Below are positions 32,160 through 39,124 of a stretch of 64,000 nucleotides of DNA, piece by piece (position 1 is the first letter of the stretch; each line of letters starts with the position of its first letter). The notes under the pieces were generated by a model. The model did not search any database. It was not told where the DNA came from and saw only the letters and a list, made by a program, of their open reading frames with translations. A program made the translations under genes and the position numbers. Source of the stretch: an uncultured Muribaculaceae bacterium (GTDB lineage Bacteria > Bacteroidota > Bacteroidia > Bacteroidales > Muribaculaceae); contig CAJTMY010000006.1 in assembly GCA_910577355.1 (NCBI GenBank), forward strand, positions 19,131 through 83,130, read 5' to 3'.

Positions 32160-34382
32160 TCAAAGCCTGATGCGCCGGCCATTCACAATATATATACCGG
32201 AAGGAAGCTCGCCCAAACGCGAACGCTCAACATGATCTAACAGCAAAATGCCCTGCATATTGTAGACCGTAACAGTGGTATCCTCCTCATCACCAATAAC
32301 TTCATCACCAATACCGGCCGAAGGAGCATCATCAACGATATCGGCCACAAGATTCCATGGATAAGCCGCTTCATACAACTGTTTCAAGCCGGAAGGCACA
32401 TGAAGTGTCACTTTTGATGTGCTTGTGGCCAGGAAGTCGGGCTGATCCTTCCATCCGAATATCTGGTCGCACACCAATGGCGAATCCCAATGCACATAAA
32501 TATCCTTCAAGCCGTTGACGTATAATCCGAGATCCTCAATCGATTGCACGGATGCAGGTATATCGATCTTCCTGACCGATGCGCCGCCAAAAGCATACCA
32601 TTTTATCTCTTTCAGACCTTCGGGCAATATAATGTCTGAGTTAAACTGCGTATTTACAAACGAATTAGATCCTATTGTTGCCAGTTTTGATGCATTGGCA
32701 AACCGTAAATTCTCAAATTCAACATATGTAAACGCCATTTCCTCTATCGACTCTACATTCTCGCCGATAAGAAGATCCAGCTGCCCGGGATGCGATTCGA
32801 GAGCCTGCCGGCCAATGCTTGTAACAGGATATTTCTCACCGTTATATTCAACAAATGCCGGAATCTCAAATATATTGAGCCCATATGACCCTGATGTCGT
32901 AAGAAATGATGTCAGCGATGCAGTTCCGTGATCCTCGGATACTGTATATACAAGATTGCCGACATACACCTTGCCGGCCGGTGCTATATTTGAATATAAC
33001 CGCACACCGCCCTTGATATCGAGACGCACTAAATCCTGAGCTCCGTCTGCAAAATAAAATTCGCACCACTCATATGAATTTTCATCCCGGTACACAGGGA
33101 ATATATCATATACTCCATCTTCCAGATCACCGGCATCATTCATACTCATATTCATATCTACCACACTGCCACATATCGACACAGATTGCTGCGGGTATAC
33201 AATCTGTTGCGTCGATGCATTCCTGTATGCCAGACCTATCGAACAATTCAGATCAGGGGCGCATGTGTATAGCGTGCAGTTCAATGAAAAACTGCTGCCA
33301 TTCCATACAAAACCGCGCTTCGACGCTCCGGTATGCACCGCCATACCGCCTTTGTCGGGCTGCACGCCATATTGAATGCTTGTCTCCAGATCGTCGGGCG
33401 AGAAAGCATCCACATCAAAAAATCCATTACCGTCACCACCCCATCCATAATTGAAGTGGAACATACCGTTCGCATCATAACCGTCGCATATATAAAAATG
33501 CATACCGGAAGAAAAGAAAACCGGACGCCCCTGCGCTATTTCACCGCGTATCACATCTTTGTAGACTGCATCTTTCACATCGCGCTTCCATAGCCCACGC
33601 ACACTTCTGTCATATCCGAAATGTTCTACAAGCGCGACAAGCGCATCGCCGCCTCCGCTTTGCTCAGGGCCATACTGCATGTCGACCGAATAGCCGGCAT
33701 CGCGCATAAGGGTAGCGACAGCCGATTCACCGGCAGTAGGCGCATCGCCGCTTGGAATCATGTTGTAGACAGGCGACATAAGATCCCAGTCATAAATCGA
33801 TTTGCTGAAATCCACACTCAGCGTCCTGTCGTTCCACCGGTATGAATTCTCACCCGTGCCACGTTCAGGGTATTTATAGTAGCGCATCACCTGTGCCATA
33901 CCGGTAGCGACACATCCGGTGGGACAATGACAGCCGTCGATCTCGGGTGTAAGAATATTAAACGGATAATTCTGTGCCCATGCTATGTCGCCAAGGAGAG
34001 GCGCAACTTCAGACGGACGATCTGCCAAAGCTTTTTCACGGCGATCTTTCTTCAGACCCGACACCGGCTTCTTATAGTTATCCAGCAATGCCACCAGTGT
34101 CGGACTGACAGTCTGCCGCGAAAGCTGTCCCACAATATTATAACCGATAACAGGATTATCATCGTCGACAACAGACACTATCACAAAACCGCCACCCGAC
34201 ATGTTGAATGCCATACAATCGGGATTACTACTCAAATCTATGCCGGTTGCCATGGCATTCCTCCCGCTCACGCTTTTGAAAAAATCGCATGCGATGGAGG
34301 CCGCATGGCTGTTCGGAGCCGGCGAGGCCGACATGGTAAACGACGATGCCGCAAAAAATAAAATGATATTACTGATTTTCAT
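32160..34382 (-). CDS. C10 (streptopain/interpain-type) peptidase with BspA-like repeats and T9SS-like tail
   Basis: A 740-residue secreted cysteine protease. Signal peptide at the start (MKISNIILFFAASSFTMSA), then a Spi-type propeptide-like domain, then the C10 catalytic domain with nucleophile Cys in CPTGCVATGMAQVMRYY (about residues 149-165) and catalytic His in MHFYICDGYD (about 294) followed by FHFNYGWGG. A middle beta domain leads to BspA-like leucine-rich repeats (about 510-640: TSIGRQAL, IEEMAF, IGSNSF, IKWYAF). The last 40 residues (VTVYNMQGILLL...LPSGIYIVNGRR) look like a type IX secretion sorting tail. ATG 34382 is chosen for the signal peptide. Monocistronic. Confidence 0.87.
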   Translation of the reverse strand: MKISNIILFFAASSFTMSASPAPNSHAASIACDFFKSVSGRNAMATGIDLSSNPDCMAFNMSGGGFVIVSVVDDDNPVIGYNIVGQLSRQTVSPTLVALLDNYKKPVSGLKKDRREKALADRPSEVAPLLGDIAWAQNYPFNILTPEIDGCHCPTGCVATGMAQVMRYYKYPERGTGENSYRWNDRTLSVDFSKSIYDWDLMSPVYNMIPSGDAPTAGESAVATLMRDAGYSVDMQYGPEQSGGGDALVALVEHFGYDRSVRGLWKRDVKDAVYKDVIRGEIAQGRPVFFSSGMHFYICDGYDANGMFHFNYGWGGDGNGFFDVDAFSPDDLETSIQYGVQPDKGGMAVHTGASKRGFVWNGSSFSLNCTLYTCAPDLNCSIGLAYRNASTQQIVYPQQSVSICGSVVDMNMSMNDAGDLEDGVYDIFPVYRDENSYEWCEFYFADGAQDLVRLDIKGGVRLYSNIAPAGKVYVGNLVYTVSEDHGTASLTSFLTTSGSYGLNIFEIPAFVEYNGEKYPVTSIGRQALESHPGQLDLLIGENVESIEEMAFTYVEFENLRFANASKLATIGSNSFVNTQFNSDIILPEGLKEIKWYAFGGASVRKIDIPASVQSIEDLGLYVNGLKDIYVHWDSPLVCDQIFGWKDQPDFLATSTSKVTLHVPSGLKQLYEAAYPWNLVADIVDDAPSAGIGDEVIGDEEDTTVTVYNMQGILLLDHVERSRLGELPSGIYIVNGRRIRL

Positions 34383-34399
34383 GGTATTATTATACAAAC

Positions 34400-34448
34400 A
34401 AAAAGGATTTTCATGCTTCCAGGCATTAGAATGGAAGCATGAAAATCC
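34400..34448 (-). terminator. Hairpin terminator of ettA, also 5' of the C10 gene
   Basis: Perfect 16-bp inverted repeat (34405-34420 with 34433-34448; arm GGATTTTCATGCTTCC), 12-nt loop. Minus-strand T-rich tail follows. It lies 13 bp after the ettA stop and 18 bp before the C10 ATG. Confidence 0.75.
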
Positions 34449-34461
34449 GAAATATAAATTA

Positions 34462-36147
34462 TCACTCCATAAGCTTGCGATAGCGGCGGCGGGGAGGTTC
34501 CTTGCCTCCGTTCTGGGTGCGCTTGAAGTCCTCGTACTCGGAATATGTGCCTTCGTAGAACACCACATTGCCGTCGCCTTCAAACGACAGGATATGTGTG
34601 CATATGCGGTCGAGGAACCAACGGTCGTGACTCACCACCACGGCGCAGCCGGCAAAGTCGTCGAGACCTTCCTCAAGAGCGCGCAGTGTATTCACGTCTA
34701 TATCGTTGGTCGGTTCGTCGAGCAGTATCACATTGCCTTCTTCCTTGAGAGCCATTGCGAGGTGCAGGCGGTTACGCTCGCCACCCGATAGCACGGCGAT
34801 TTTCTTTTCTTGATCAGCGCCGGTGAAATTGAATTTCGACAGATATGCGCGAGCGTTTACATCGCGACCGCCCATGCGGAACGACTCCACGCCCTGCGAT
34901 ATCACCTCATACACGCTCTTTTCTGGCAGCAGATCGTGGTGACGCTGATCCACATAGGCCACCTTCACGGTCTCGCCTACTTCGAATGTGCCTGCATCGG
35001 GAGTCTCCTGCCCCATGATAAGGCGGAACAGTGTGGTCTTGCCCGCGCCGTTGGGGCCGATTACACCCACTATGCCGTTGGGCGGCAGCGAGAACGACAG
35101 GTCGTTGAACAATGTCTTCTTTCCGAAAGACTTGGCCAGATTGTGCACCTCTATCACCTTGTTGCCCAGTCGTGGGCCGTTGGGGATAAATATCTCGAGG
35201 CGTTCCTCCTTCTGCTTCTGGTCCTCGTTGAGCAGCGCGTCATAGGATTTAAGACGGGCCTTGCCTTTGGCCTGACGTGCCTTTGGAGCCATGCGCACCC
35301 ATTCAAGCTCGCGTTCGAGAGTCTTGCGGCGCTTCGAGGCCTGTTTCTCCTCCTGAGCCATACGCTTGGTCTTCTGTTCGAGCCACGAAGAATAGTTTCC
35401 CTTCCAGGGTATACCCTCGCCACGGTCGAGCTCGAGAATCCAGCCCGCCACATGATCAAGGAAGTAGCGGTCGTGCGTGATAGCGATCACCGTGCCGGGA
35501 TATTGGCGCAGATGCTGTTCGAGCCAATCGATCGACTCGGCATCGAGGTGGTTGGTAGGCTCATCAAGCAGCAGGATGTCGGGCTGCTGGAGCAGCAGGC
35601 GGCACAAAGCCACACGGCGACGCTCACCACCCGAAAGCGTATCGACCTTCTGATCATCGGGCGGACATTGCAATGCGTCCATAGCACGCTCGAGCTTCGA
35701 GTCGATATTCCATGCGTCGGCAGCGTCGAGCTTGTCCTGAAGCTCGGCCTGACGGGCTATGAGAGCCTCCATCTTGTCTGGATCCTCAAGCACATCCGGG
35801 TCGCCGAATGCCTCGTTCACCTTGTCGAACTCAGCCAGGAGATCCATTATGGGCTGCACACCTTCGCGCACCACCTCTATCACGGTCTTGTCCGGATCGA
35901 GTTTCGGCTCCTGCTCGAGATAGCCTACCGAATATCCGGGGGAGAACACCACTTCGCCCTGATAGTCCTTGTCGACACCGGCGATGATCTTGAGCAGGGA
36001 TGATTTACCCGAGCCGTTAAGACCGATAATTCCGATCTTGGCGCCGTAGAAAAATGATAGATATATGTCCTTGAGAACTGTTTTTTGCGGAGGGTAGGTC
36101 TTGGATACGCCTACCATCGAGAAAATTATCTTTTTATCGTCTGCCAT
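34462..36147 (-). CDS. ettA: Energy-dependent translational throttle protein EttA (ABC-F)
   Basis: A 561-residue ribosome-associated ATPase that gates the first elongation step according to energy state. Two ABC domains: Walker A GLNGSGKS (42-49), signature LSGGERRR, Walker B LLLDEPTNHLD; second Walker A GPNGAGKT (about 364), LSGGERNR and LLDEPTNDID. A Lys/Arg-rich linker between them (about 240-300) is the P-site tRNA-interaction motif. Length and linker fit EttA rather than antibiotic-resistance ABC-F. Downstream of def by 32 bp, so likely in the ruvX-def-ettA operon. Confidence 0.93.
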   Translation of the reverse strand: MADDKKIIFSMVGVSKTYPPQKTVLKDIYLSFFYGAKIGIIGLNGSGKSSLLKIIAGVDKDYQGEVVFSPGYSVGYLEQEPKLDPDKTVIEVVREGVQPIMDLLAEFDKVNEAFGDPDVLEDPDKMEALIARQAELQDKLDAADAWNIDSKLERAMDALQCPPDDQKVDTLSGGERRRVALCRLLLQQPDILLLDEPTNHLDAESIDWLEQHLRQYPGTVIAITHDRYFLDHVAGWILELDRGEGIPWKGNYSSWLEQKTKRMAQEEKQASKRRKTLERELEWVRMAPKARQAKGKARLKSYDALLNEDQKQKEERLEIFIPNGPRLGNKVIEVHNLAKSFGKKTLFNDLSFSLPPNGIVGVIGPNGAGKTTLFRLIMGQETPDAGTFEVGETVKVAYVDQRHHDLLPEKSVYEVISQGVESFRMGGRDVNARAYLSKFNFTGADQEKKIAVLSGGERNRLHLAMALKEEGNVILLDEPTNDIDVNTLRALEEGLDDFAGCAVVVSHDRWFLDRICTHILSFEGDGNVVFYEGTYSEYEDFKRTQNGGKEPPRRRYRKLME

Positions 36148-36179
36148 CTTTATTTAAGAGGGTTTTAATAATAGGTGGA

Positions 36180-36743
36180 TTATTTGCGGCGGGGCGCATA
36201 GCGTACAGGATAGTCGCAACGTATCTTGCCCGCCACGATATTGTTGAGTTTGGCGCGTATGAGCTGCTTGCGTATGGGAGATATGCGATCGATGTACACC
36301 TTGCCCTCTAGGTGATCGTATTCGTGCTGAAGGATGCGCGCGAAGAAGCCTTCAAACTCCTCCTCATGCTCCTTGAAATCCTCGTCGAGCCAACGCAGAC
36401 GCACATGTTCCACACGCTTCACGTTCTCCGACAGGCCGGGCAGGCTCAGGCAACCTTCGCCTCGTGTCACTTCCTCGCCGTCGAGTACCTCAAGGCGAGG
36501 GTTGATAAGAGTGAGTTTCTTTCCGGCCAGCTCCGGAAACGACTCCTCAAGCGGAGAGGCATCGATCACGATTATACGGTCGTTGCGACCGATCTGCGGG
36601 GCGGCGAGCCCCACACCGTCGGATGCATACATCGTCTCGTACATATTGCCGACAAGCTCCCTCAGGCCCTCGTATTCGGGCGTAATATCCTCCGACACAT
36701 TGCGGAGTACGGGATGTCCGTACAGATAAACAGGTAGTTTCAT
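36180..36743 (-). CDS. def: Peptide deformylase
   Basis: A 187-residue metalloenzyme that removes the formyl group from nascent proteins. The three family motifs are present: GVGLAAPQIG (about residues 43-52), EGCLSLPG (about 95-102) with the metal-binding Cys, and HEYDHLEG (about 138-145) with the two His ligands and catalytic Glu. Length is normal with a short basic C-terminal tail. It lies 4 bp after ruvX and 32 bp before ettA. Confidence 0.97.
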   Translation of the reverse strand: MKLPVYLYGHPVLRNVSEDITPEYEGLRELVGNMYETMYASDGVGLAAPQIGRNDRIIVIDASPLEESFPELAGKKLTLINPRLEVLDGEEVTRGEGCLSLPGLSENVKRVEHVRLRWLDEDFKEHEEEFEGFFARILQHEYDHLEGKVYIDRISPIRKQLIRAKLNNIVAGKIRCDYPVRYAPRRK

Positions 36744-36747
36744 TTAT

Positions 36748-37170
36748 TCATTTCATATTTTGGCGGCTCTGCAGATAATCGTTCAGGATTATTGTAGCCG
36801 AGATTTCATCTACTATCGCCTTGTCGCGGCGGGCTGTCTTCCTCATGCCGCCATCTATCATGGCCCGATGAGCCAACACCGAGGTGAATCGCTCGTCGTA
36901 AAACACTATCGGCAGCGGAGCCACCTCTTTGCGCAGGCGATTTATAACAGGGGTGAGATACCGCATGGAATCAGACGGCTCGCCCTTCATAGTCACAGGC
37001 TGTCCCACAACTATAAGATCGACCTGCTCGCGCGATATATAATCTTTCACAAAATCAATCAGCGAAGCGGTCGGTACCGTAGCCAATCCGTTGGCGACGA
37101 TGCGCAGAGGGTCGGTCGCGGCTATACCACAACGCTTACGTCCGAAGTCTATCGATAAGAGTCTTCCCAT
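36748..37170 (-). CDS. ruvX: Holliday-junction resolvase-like protein RuvX/YqgF
   Basis: A 140-residue RNase H-fold protein linked to pre-16S rRNA 5' processing and, by earlier naming, to Holliday-junction resolution. It opens GRLLSIDFGRKRCGIAATDP (residues 2-21) with the first catalytic Asp; VVGQPVTMKGEPSD and FYDERFTSVLA carry the other conserved acidic positions. ATG 37170 is used because it starts the family domain, is preceded by a -7 element at 37179-37186, and the longer in-frame extension to 37308 runs through that promoter. Confidence 0.92.
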   Translation of the reverse strand: MGRLLSIDFGRKRCGIAATDPLRIVANGLATVPTASLIDFVKDYISREQVDLIVVGQPVTMKGEPSDSMRYLTPVINRLRKEVAPLPIVFYDERFTSVLAHRAMIDGGMRKTARRDKAIVDEISATIILNDYLQSRQNMK

Positions 37171-37178
37171 TGTGAGTA

Positions 37179-37210
37179 CAAAGTTACGGAGAATTCGGCG
37201 ATTAGCGAAA
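37179..37210 (-). promoter_or_regulatory. Promoter of ruvX-def-ettA
   Basis: TAACTTTG (minus strand, 37179-37186), 20 bp, then TTTC (37207-37210). Nine bases separate the -7 box from the chosen ATG, so the leader is very short or start selection needs checking. Confidence 0.55.
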
Positions 37211-37222
37211 TGCCGGAGGATT

Positions 37223-37258
37223 AAAACAAAAAAATTATCCGTCATCACGACGAATAAT
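37223..37258 (-). terminator. Hairpin terminator upstream of ruvX
   Basis: Arms 37234-37243 and 37249-37258 (ATTATCCGTC with GACGAATAAT, one G-U in RNA), 5-nt loop, followed in the minus direction by a T-rich run (37223-37233). It could end the dehydrogenase message or a short transcript from 37291. Confidence 0.6.
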
Positions 37259-37291
37259 CTTCTTACCTTAAATCTAATACCATGAAAAACT
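37224..37291 (-). ncRNA. Candidate short transcript or leader, about 68 nt
   Basis: Predicted only from spacing: a -7 box TAACTTTG (37296-37303) lies just upstream and the T-tailed hairpin at 37223-37258 just downstream. It includes a six-codon frame, ATG 37283 to TAA 37263 (MVLDLR), immediately before the hairpin. No -33 TTTG at proper spacing. No match to an RNA family that I recognise. Confidence 0.25.
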
Positions 37292-37295
37292 GATG

Positions 37296-37303
37296 CAAAG
37301 TTA
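37296..37303 (-). promoter_or_regulatory. -7 element without assigned gene
   Basis: TAACTTTG on the minus strand, exact TAnnTTTG match. The palindrome at 37311-37326 lies between it and any -33 region, a position typical of a repressor operator. Confidence 0.4.
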
Positions 37304-37310
37304 TACATTT

Positions 37311-37326
37311 TATGTTATACAACATA
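37311..37326. repeat. Operator-like palindrome, copy 1
   Basis: TATGTTATACAACATA: arms TATGTT and AACATA around ATAC. Differs by one base from copy 2 at 38924-38939. Confidence 0.5.
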
Positions 37327-37380
37327 ATTTCCGGCAAGAAAAAATTTCATTTTAACACTTTTTAAGCTTCAGCAATAGTG

Positions 37381-37479
37381 CCGGAGATTACATCGCACAC
37401 CACAATAAACTGAAATTACGAAAGTTGTATAGCTACACCGTGGCGCAGCCATACAACTGAACAAGCATATATTCTCCGG
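37381..37479. repeat. Nested inverted repeats downstream of the dehydrogenase
   Basis: Outer arms CCGGAGA (37381-37387) and TCTCCGG (37473-37479) enclose inner arms GTTGTAT (37424-37430) and ATACAAC (37451-37457), the latter extended by GCT/AGC after one mismatch. It starts 40 bp after the dehydrogenase stop (minus strand), so it may be a folded 3' end. An 11-codon frame (ATG 37468 to TAG 37433) lies inside. Confidence 0.5.
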
Positions 37480-37518
37480 TAAAAAAGTAATATAAATTCT
37501 GAAGAGGCTCCAAGGCGA

Positions 37519-38472
37519 TCAGTTTACCTTGTTCTGAGGCTTACCTGCCACAAAAGCCGTAAGATTGGCGGCGGAGATATCGAGCAACCGCCTCCGGGCA
37601 GCCGTCGACTGCCATGCGATATGCGGTGTGATATAGCAGTTAGGGGCGGAAAGCAGCGGATTATCAGCCGCCGGCGGTTCTTGTCCCAACACATCAAGCC
37701 CGGCCGCGCCCACCTGCCCTGAAGCGAGAGCGGCGGCAAGTGCCGGTTCATCTACCAACGGCCCGCGGGCAGTATTGATGAAAACAACCCCTCGACGCAT
37801 GCGCGCAAAGGTATCTGCATTGAAAATGCCATGGTTGTCCTGCGTGAGAGGCGAATTTACCGATATCACATCGCTAATACCCAGAAACTCCTCAAATGTC
37901 ACCTTGGATACATAATTCGGAAGGTTGCCTGCGGCCTGCGACGTGGGCGACACCACCTTCATGCCGAATGCCGCCGCTATGGCCGCCACACGCCTGCCGA
38001 TATTTCCGAGACCGTATATGCCCATGGTAAGACCGGCAAGCTCTGTTATCGGGCCCAACGTAAAGCTGAAATCGGCACACGACGACCACCTTCCTCCACG
38101 GACCTCAGGCGAATACTCGCCCACCCTGCCTGTGATCTCAAGCAACAGCGAGAATACGGTCTGAGCTACCGAGTCGGTGGAATATGCAGGCACATTGCAC
38201 ACGACGATACCCGCACGCGACGCAGCCGCCACATCCACATTATTATAGCCCGTGGCAAGCACACCAATGAAGCGGAGTGCCGGTAGCGTTGATATTGTAG
38301 CCGCATCGAGCACCACTTTGTTGGTGAACACCACTTCTGCTCCGGCACACCGGGCAAGTATTTCAGATGGAGCCGTACGCGGATACACCTCAAGCTCGCC
38401 GAGAGCGGCAAGCTTATCCCAGCTCAGATCGCCGGGGTTGGCCACATGGCCGTCGAGAACTACTATCTTCAT
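37519..38472 (-). CDS. D-2-hydroxyacid dehydrogenase
   Basis: A 317-residue NAD-dependent oxidoreductase of the D-isomer 2-hydroxyacid family (glycerate, hydroxypyruvate or similar substrate; cytoplasmic). The Rossmann motif GLGNIGRRV is near residues 152-160, the catalytic Arg in VFINTARGPLVDE (about 230), the Glu follows near 260 in GQEPP, and the His in TPHIAWQS (about 284). Length is normal. It stands alone between two gene-free stretches, with the best-formed promoter in this area. Substrate not predictable; hydroxypyruvate/glycerate is the usual annotation. Confidence 0.9.
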   Translation of the reverse strand: MKIVVLDGHVANPGDLSWDKLAALGELEVYPRTAPSEILARCAGAEVVFTNKVVLDAATISTLPALRFIGVLATGYNNVDVAAASRAGIVVCNVPAYSTDSVAQTVFSLLLEITGRVGEYSPEVRGGRWSSCADFSFTLGPITELAGLTMGIYGLGNIGRRVAAIAAAFGMKVVSPTSQAAGNLPNYVSKVTFEEFLGISDVISVNSPLTQDNHGIFNADTFARMRRGVVFINTARGPLVDEPALAAALASGQVGAAGLDVLGQEPPAADNPLLSAPNCYITPHIAWQSTAARRRLLDISAANLTAFVAGKPQNKVN

Positions 38473-38490
38473 GTCGAAAAATCTTTTTCA

Positions 38491-38522
38491 CAAAGATACG
38501 AATAAGCCGAGAGCAAAACAAA
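38491..38522 (-). promoter_or_regulatory. Promoter of the dehydrogenase gene
   Basis: TATCTTTG (minus, 38491-38498), 20 bp, TTTG (38519-38522): exact match to both boxes. Leader about 14 nt. Confidence 0.82.
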
Positions 38523-38544
38523 ATTCAGAGCCTATTTAAGATTA

Positions 38545-38707
38545 TATATAAAATTTTAGGGCGATCTTCACAGACCACCCTAAAATTTAAACATACTGTG
38601 TACTTAATGTTAGATTAATATGTCTATTCCAGATCTTTGATTAAATTTCCACTATGATATGTGTGTTAGTATTTTCTATGAAAAAGCATAGGTTGTCGTT
38701 TCATTTC
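38545..38707 (-). ncRNA. Candidate small RNA, about 160 nt
   Basis: Bounded by a Bacteroidota-type promoter (GTTG 38741-38744, 20 bp, TAACTTTG 38713-38720, minus strand) and by the hairpin at 38551-38588, with no gene between. A 12-codon frame (ATG 38704 to TAA 38666) lies at the very 5' end. I recognise no known RNA family. This is inference from signals, not from conservation. Confidence 0.35.
38551..38588. terminator. Hairpin, probable bidirectional terminator
   Basis: Arms AAATTTTAGGG (38551-38561) and CCCTAAAATTT (38578-38588), 16-nt loop. The A/T-rich base of the stem would give a U-run in either direction. Minus-strand flank is TATATATAAT. Confidence 0.6.
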
Positions 38708-38712
38708 CATTG

Positions 38713-38744
38713 CAAAGTTAAGATATATTTTTTAACTGCACAAC
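38713..38744 (-). promoter_or_regulatory. Promoter in gene-free stretch, minus strand
   Basis: TAACTTTG (38713-38720), 20 bp, GTTG (38741-38744), one mismatch from TTTG. A plus-strand TACTTTTG at 38750-38757 points the other way but lacks a -33 box. Confidence 0.5.
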
Positions 38745-38921
38745 AGCCCTACTTTTGGCTTACCGAGCGGACTTTCGCATGTTTTTAGCATTTTTATATC
38801 ATTATAGACTTCTTTTTTATAAAAACACCACAAGTTCGGTTAATAATTGAAGTCTTTACGCATTATTGATTACGATTTTACATAATGGTTAATATTTGTT
38901 AAATATATTTCTTTTAATTAC

Positions 38922-38941
38922 ACTATGTTATATAACATAGT
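38922..38941. repeat. Perfect 20-bp palindrome, operator-like copy 2
   Basis: ACTATGTTATATAACATAGT is its own reverse complement. Its core (38924-38939) matches copy 1 at 37311-37326 at 15 of 16 bases. A shorter palindrome with the same half-site, ATGTTAACAT, is at 38978-38987. Confidence 0.6.
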
Positions 38942-39070
38942 AATTGAGCGTATTATTATGCATTTATGTACTTCATAATGTTAACATCGTTAAGCGTATC
39001 AATATCGATGTTCGTTGCAAATCACACTGATATAGCAACTTCGCATGTTTTCGCTTACAATTTTACAGCC

Positions 39071-39100
39071 GACGCCCATACGGAGAACCGTAAGGGCGTC
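39071..39100 (-). terminator. Hairpin after the amylase gene
   Basis: GACGCCC..ACGG (39071-39083) pairs with CCGT..GGGCGTC (39088-39100), interrupted by an AT/AA internal mismatch. Begins about 25 bp after the stop. The following T content is moderate, so efficiency is uncertain. Confidence 0.6.
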
Positions 39101-39124
39101 TGAAACCTTGTATTGATGCGGAAT

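Larger units (their letters stand above)
37171..37518. other. Gene-free, structured stretch between ruvX and the dehydrogenase
   Basis: About 350 bp with no gene-length frame. From left: ruvX promoter, a T-tailed hairpin (37223-37258), a second minus-strand -7 box (37296-37303), a palindrome (37311-37326) and a nested set of inverted repeats (37381-37479). Seen directly; function unknown. Confidence 0.7.
38473..39124. other. 650-bp AT-rich gene-free stretch upstream of the dehydrogenase
   Basis: The longest gap in the window. It holds the dehydrogenase promoter, a hairpin (38551-38588), two back-to-back -7 boxes (minus 38713-38720, plus 38750-38757), palindromes at 38922-38941 and 38978-38987, and the amylase terminator hairpin (39071-39100). 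No frame of gene length is seen. Composition is much more AT-rich than the genes. Confidence 0.75.

Noticed and set aside
34810..36003. A 397-codon antisense frame in ettA
   Set aside because: Low-complexity His/Leu-rich antisense of a well-conserved gene; no independent promoter or family resemblance.
37263..37283. MVLDLR frame as an amino-acid attenuator peptide
   Set aside because: Composition is not strongly biased to one amino acid and downstream genes are not biosynthetic; kept only as part of the candidate leader.
38806..38855. AGACTTC/GAAGTCT inverted repeat
   Set aside because: Arms of 7 bp with a 36-nt loop in AT-rich DNA are likely by chance.
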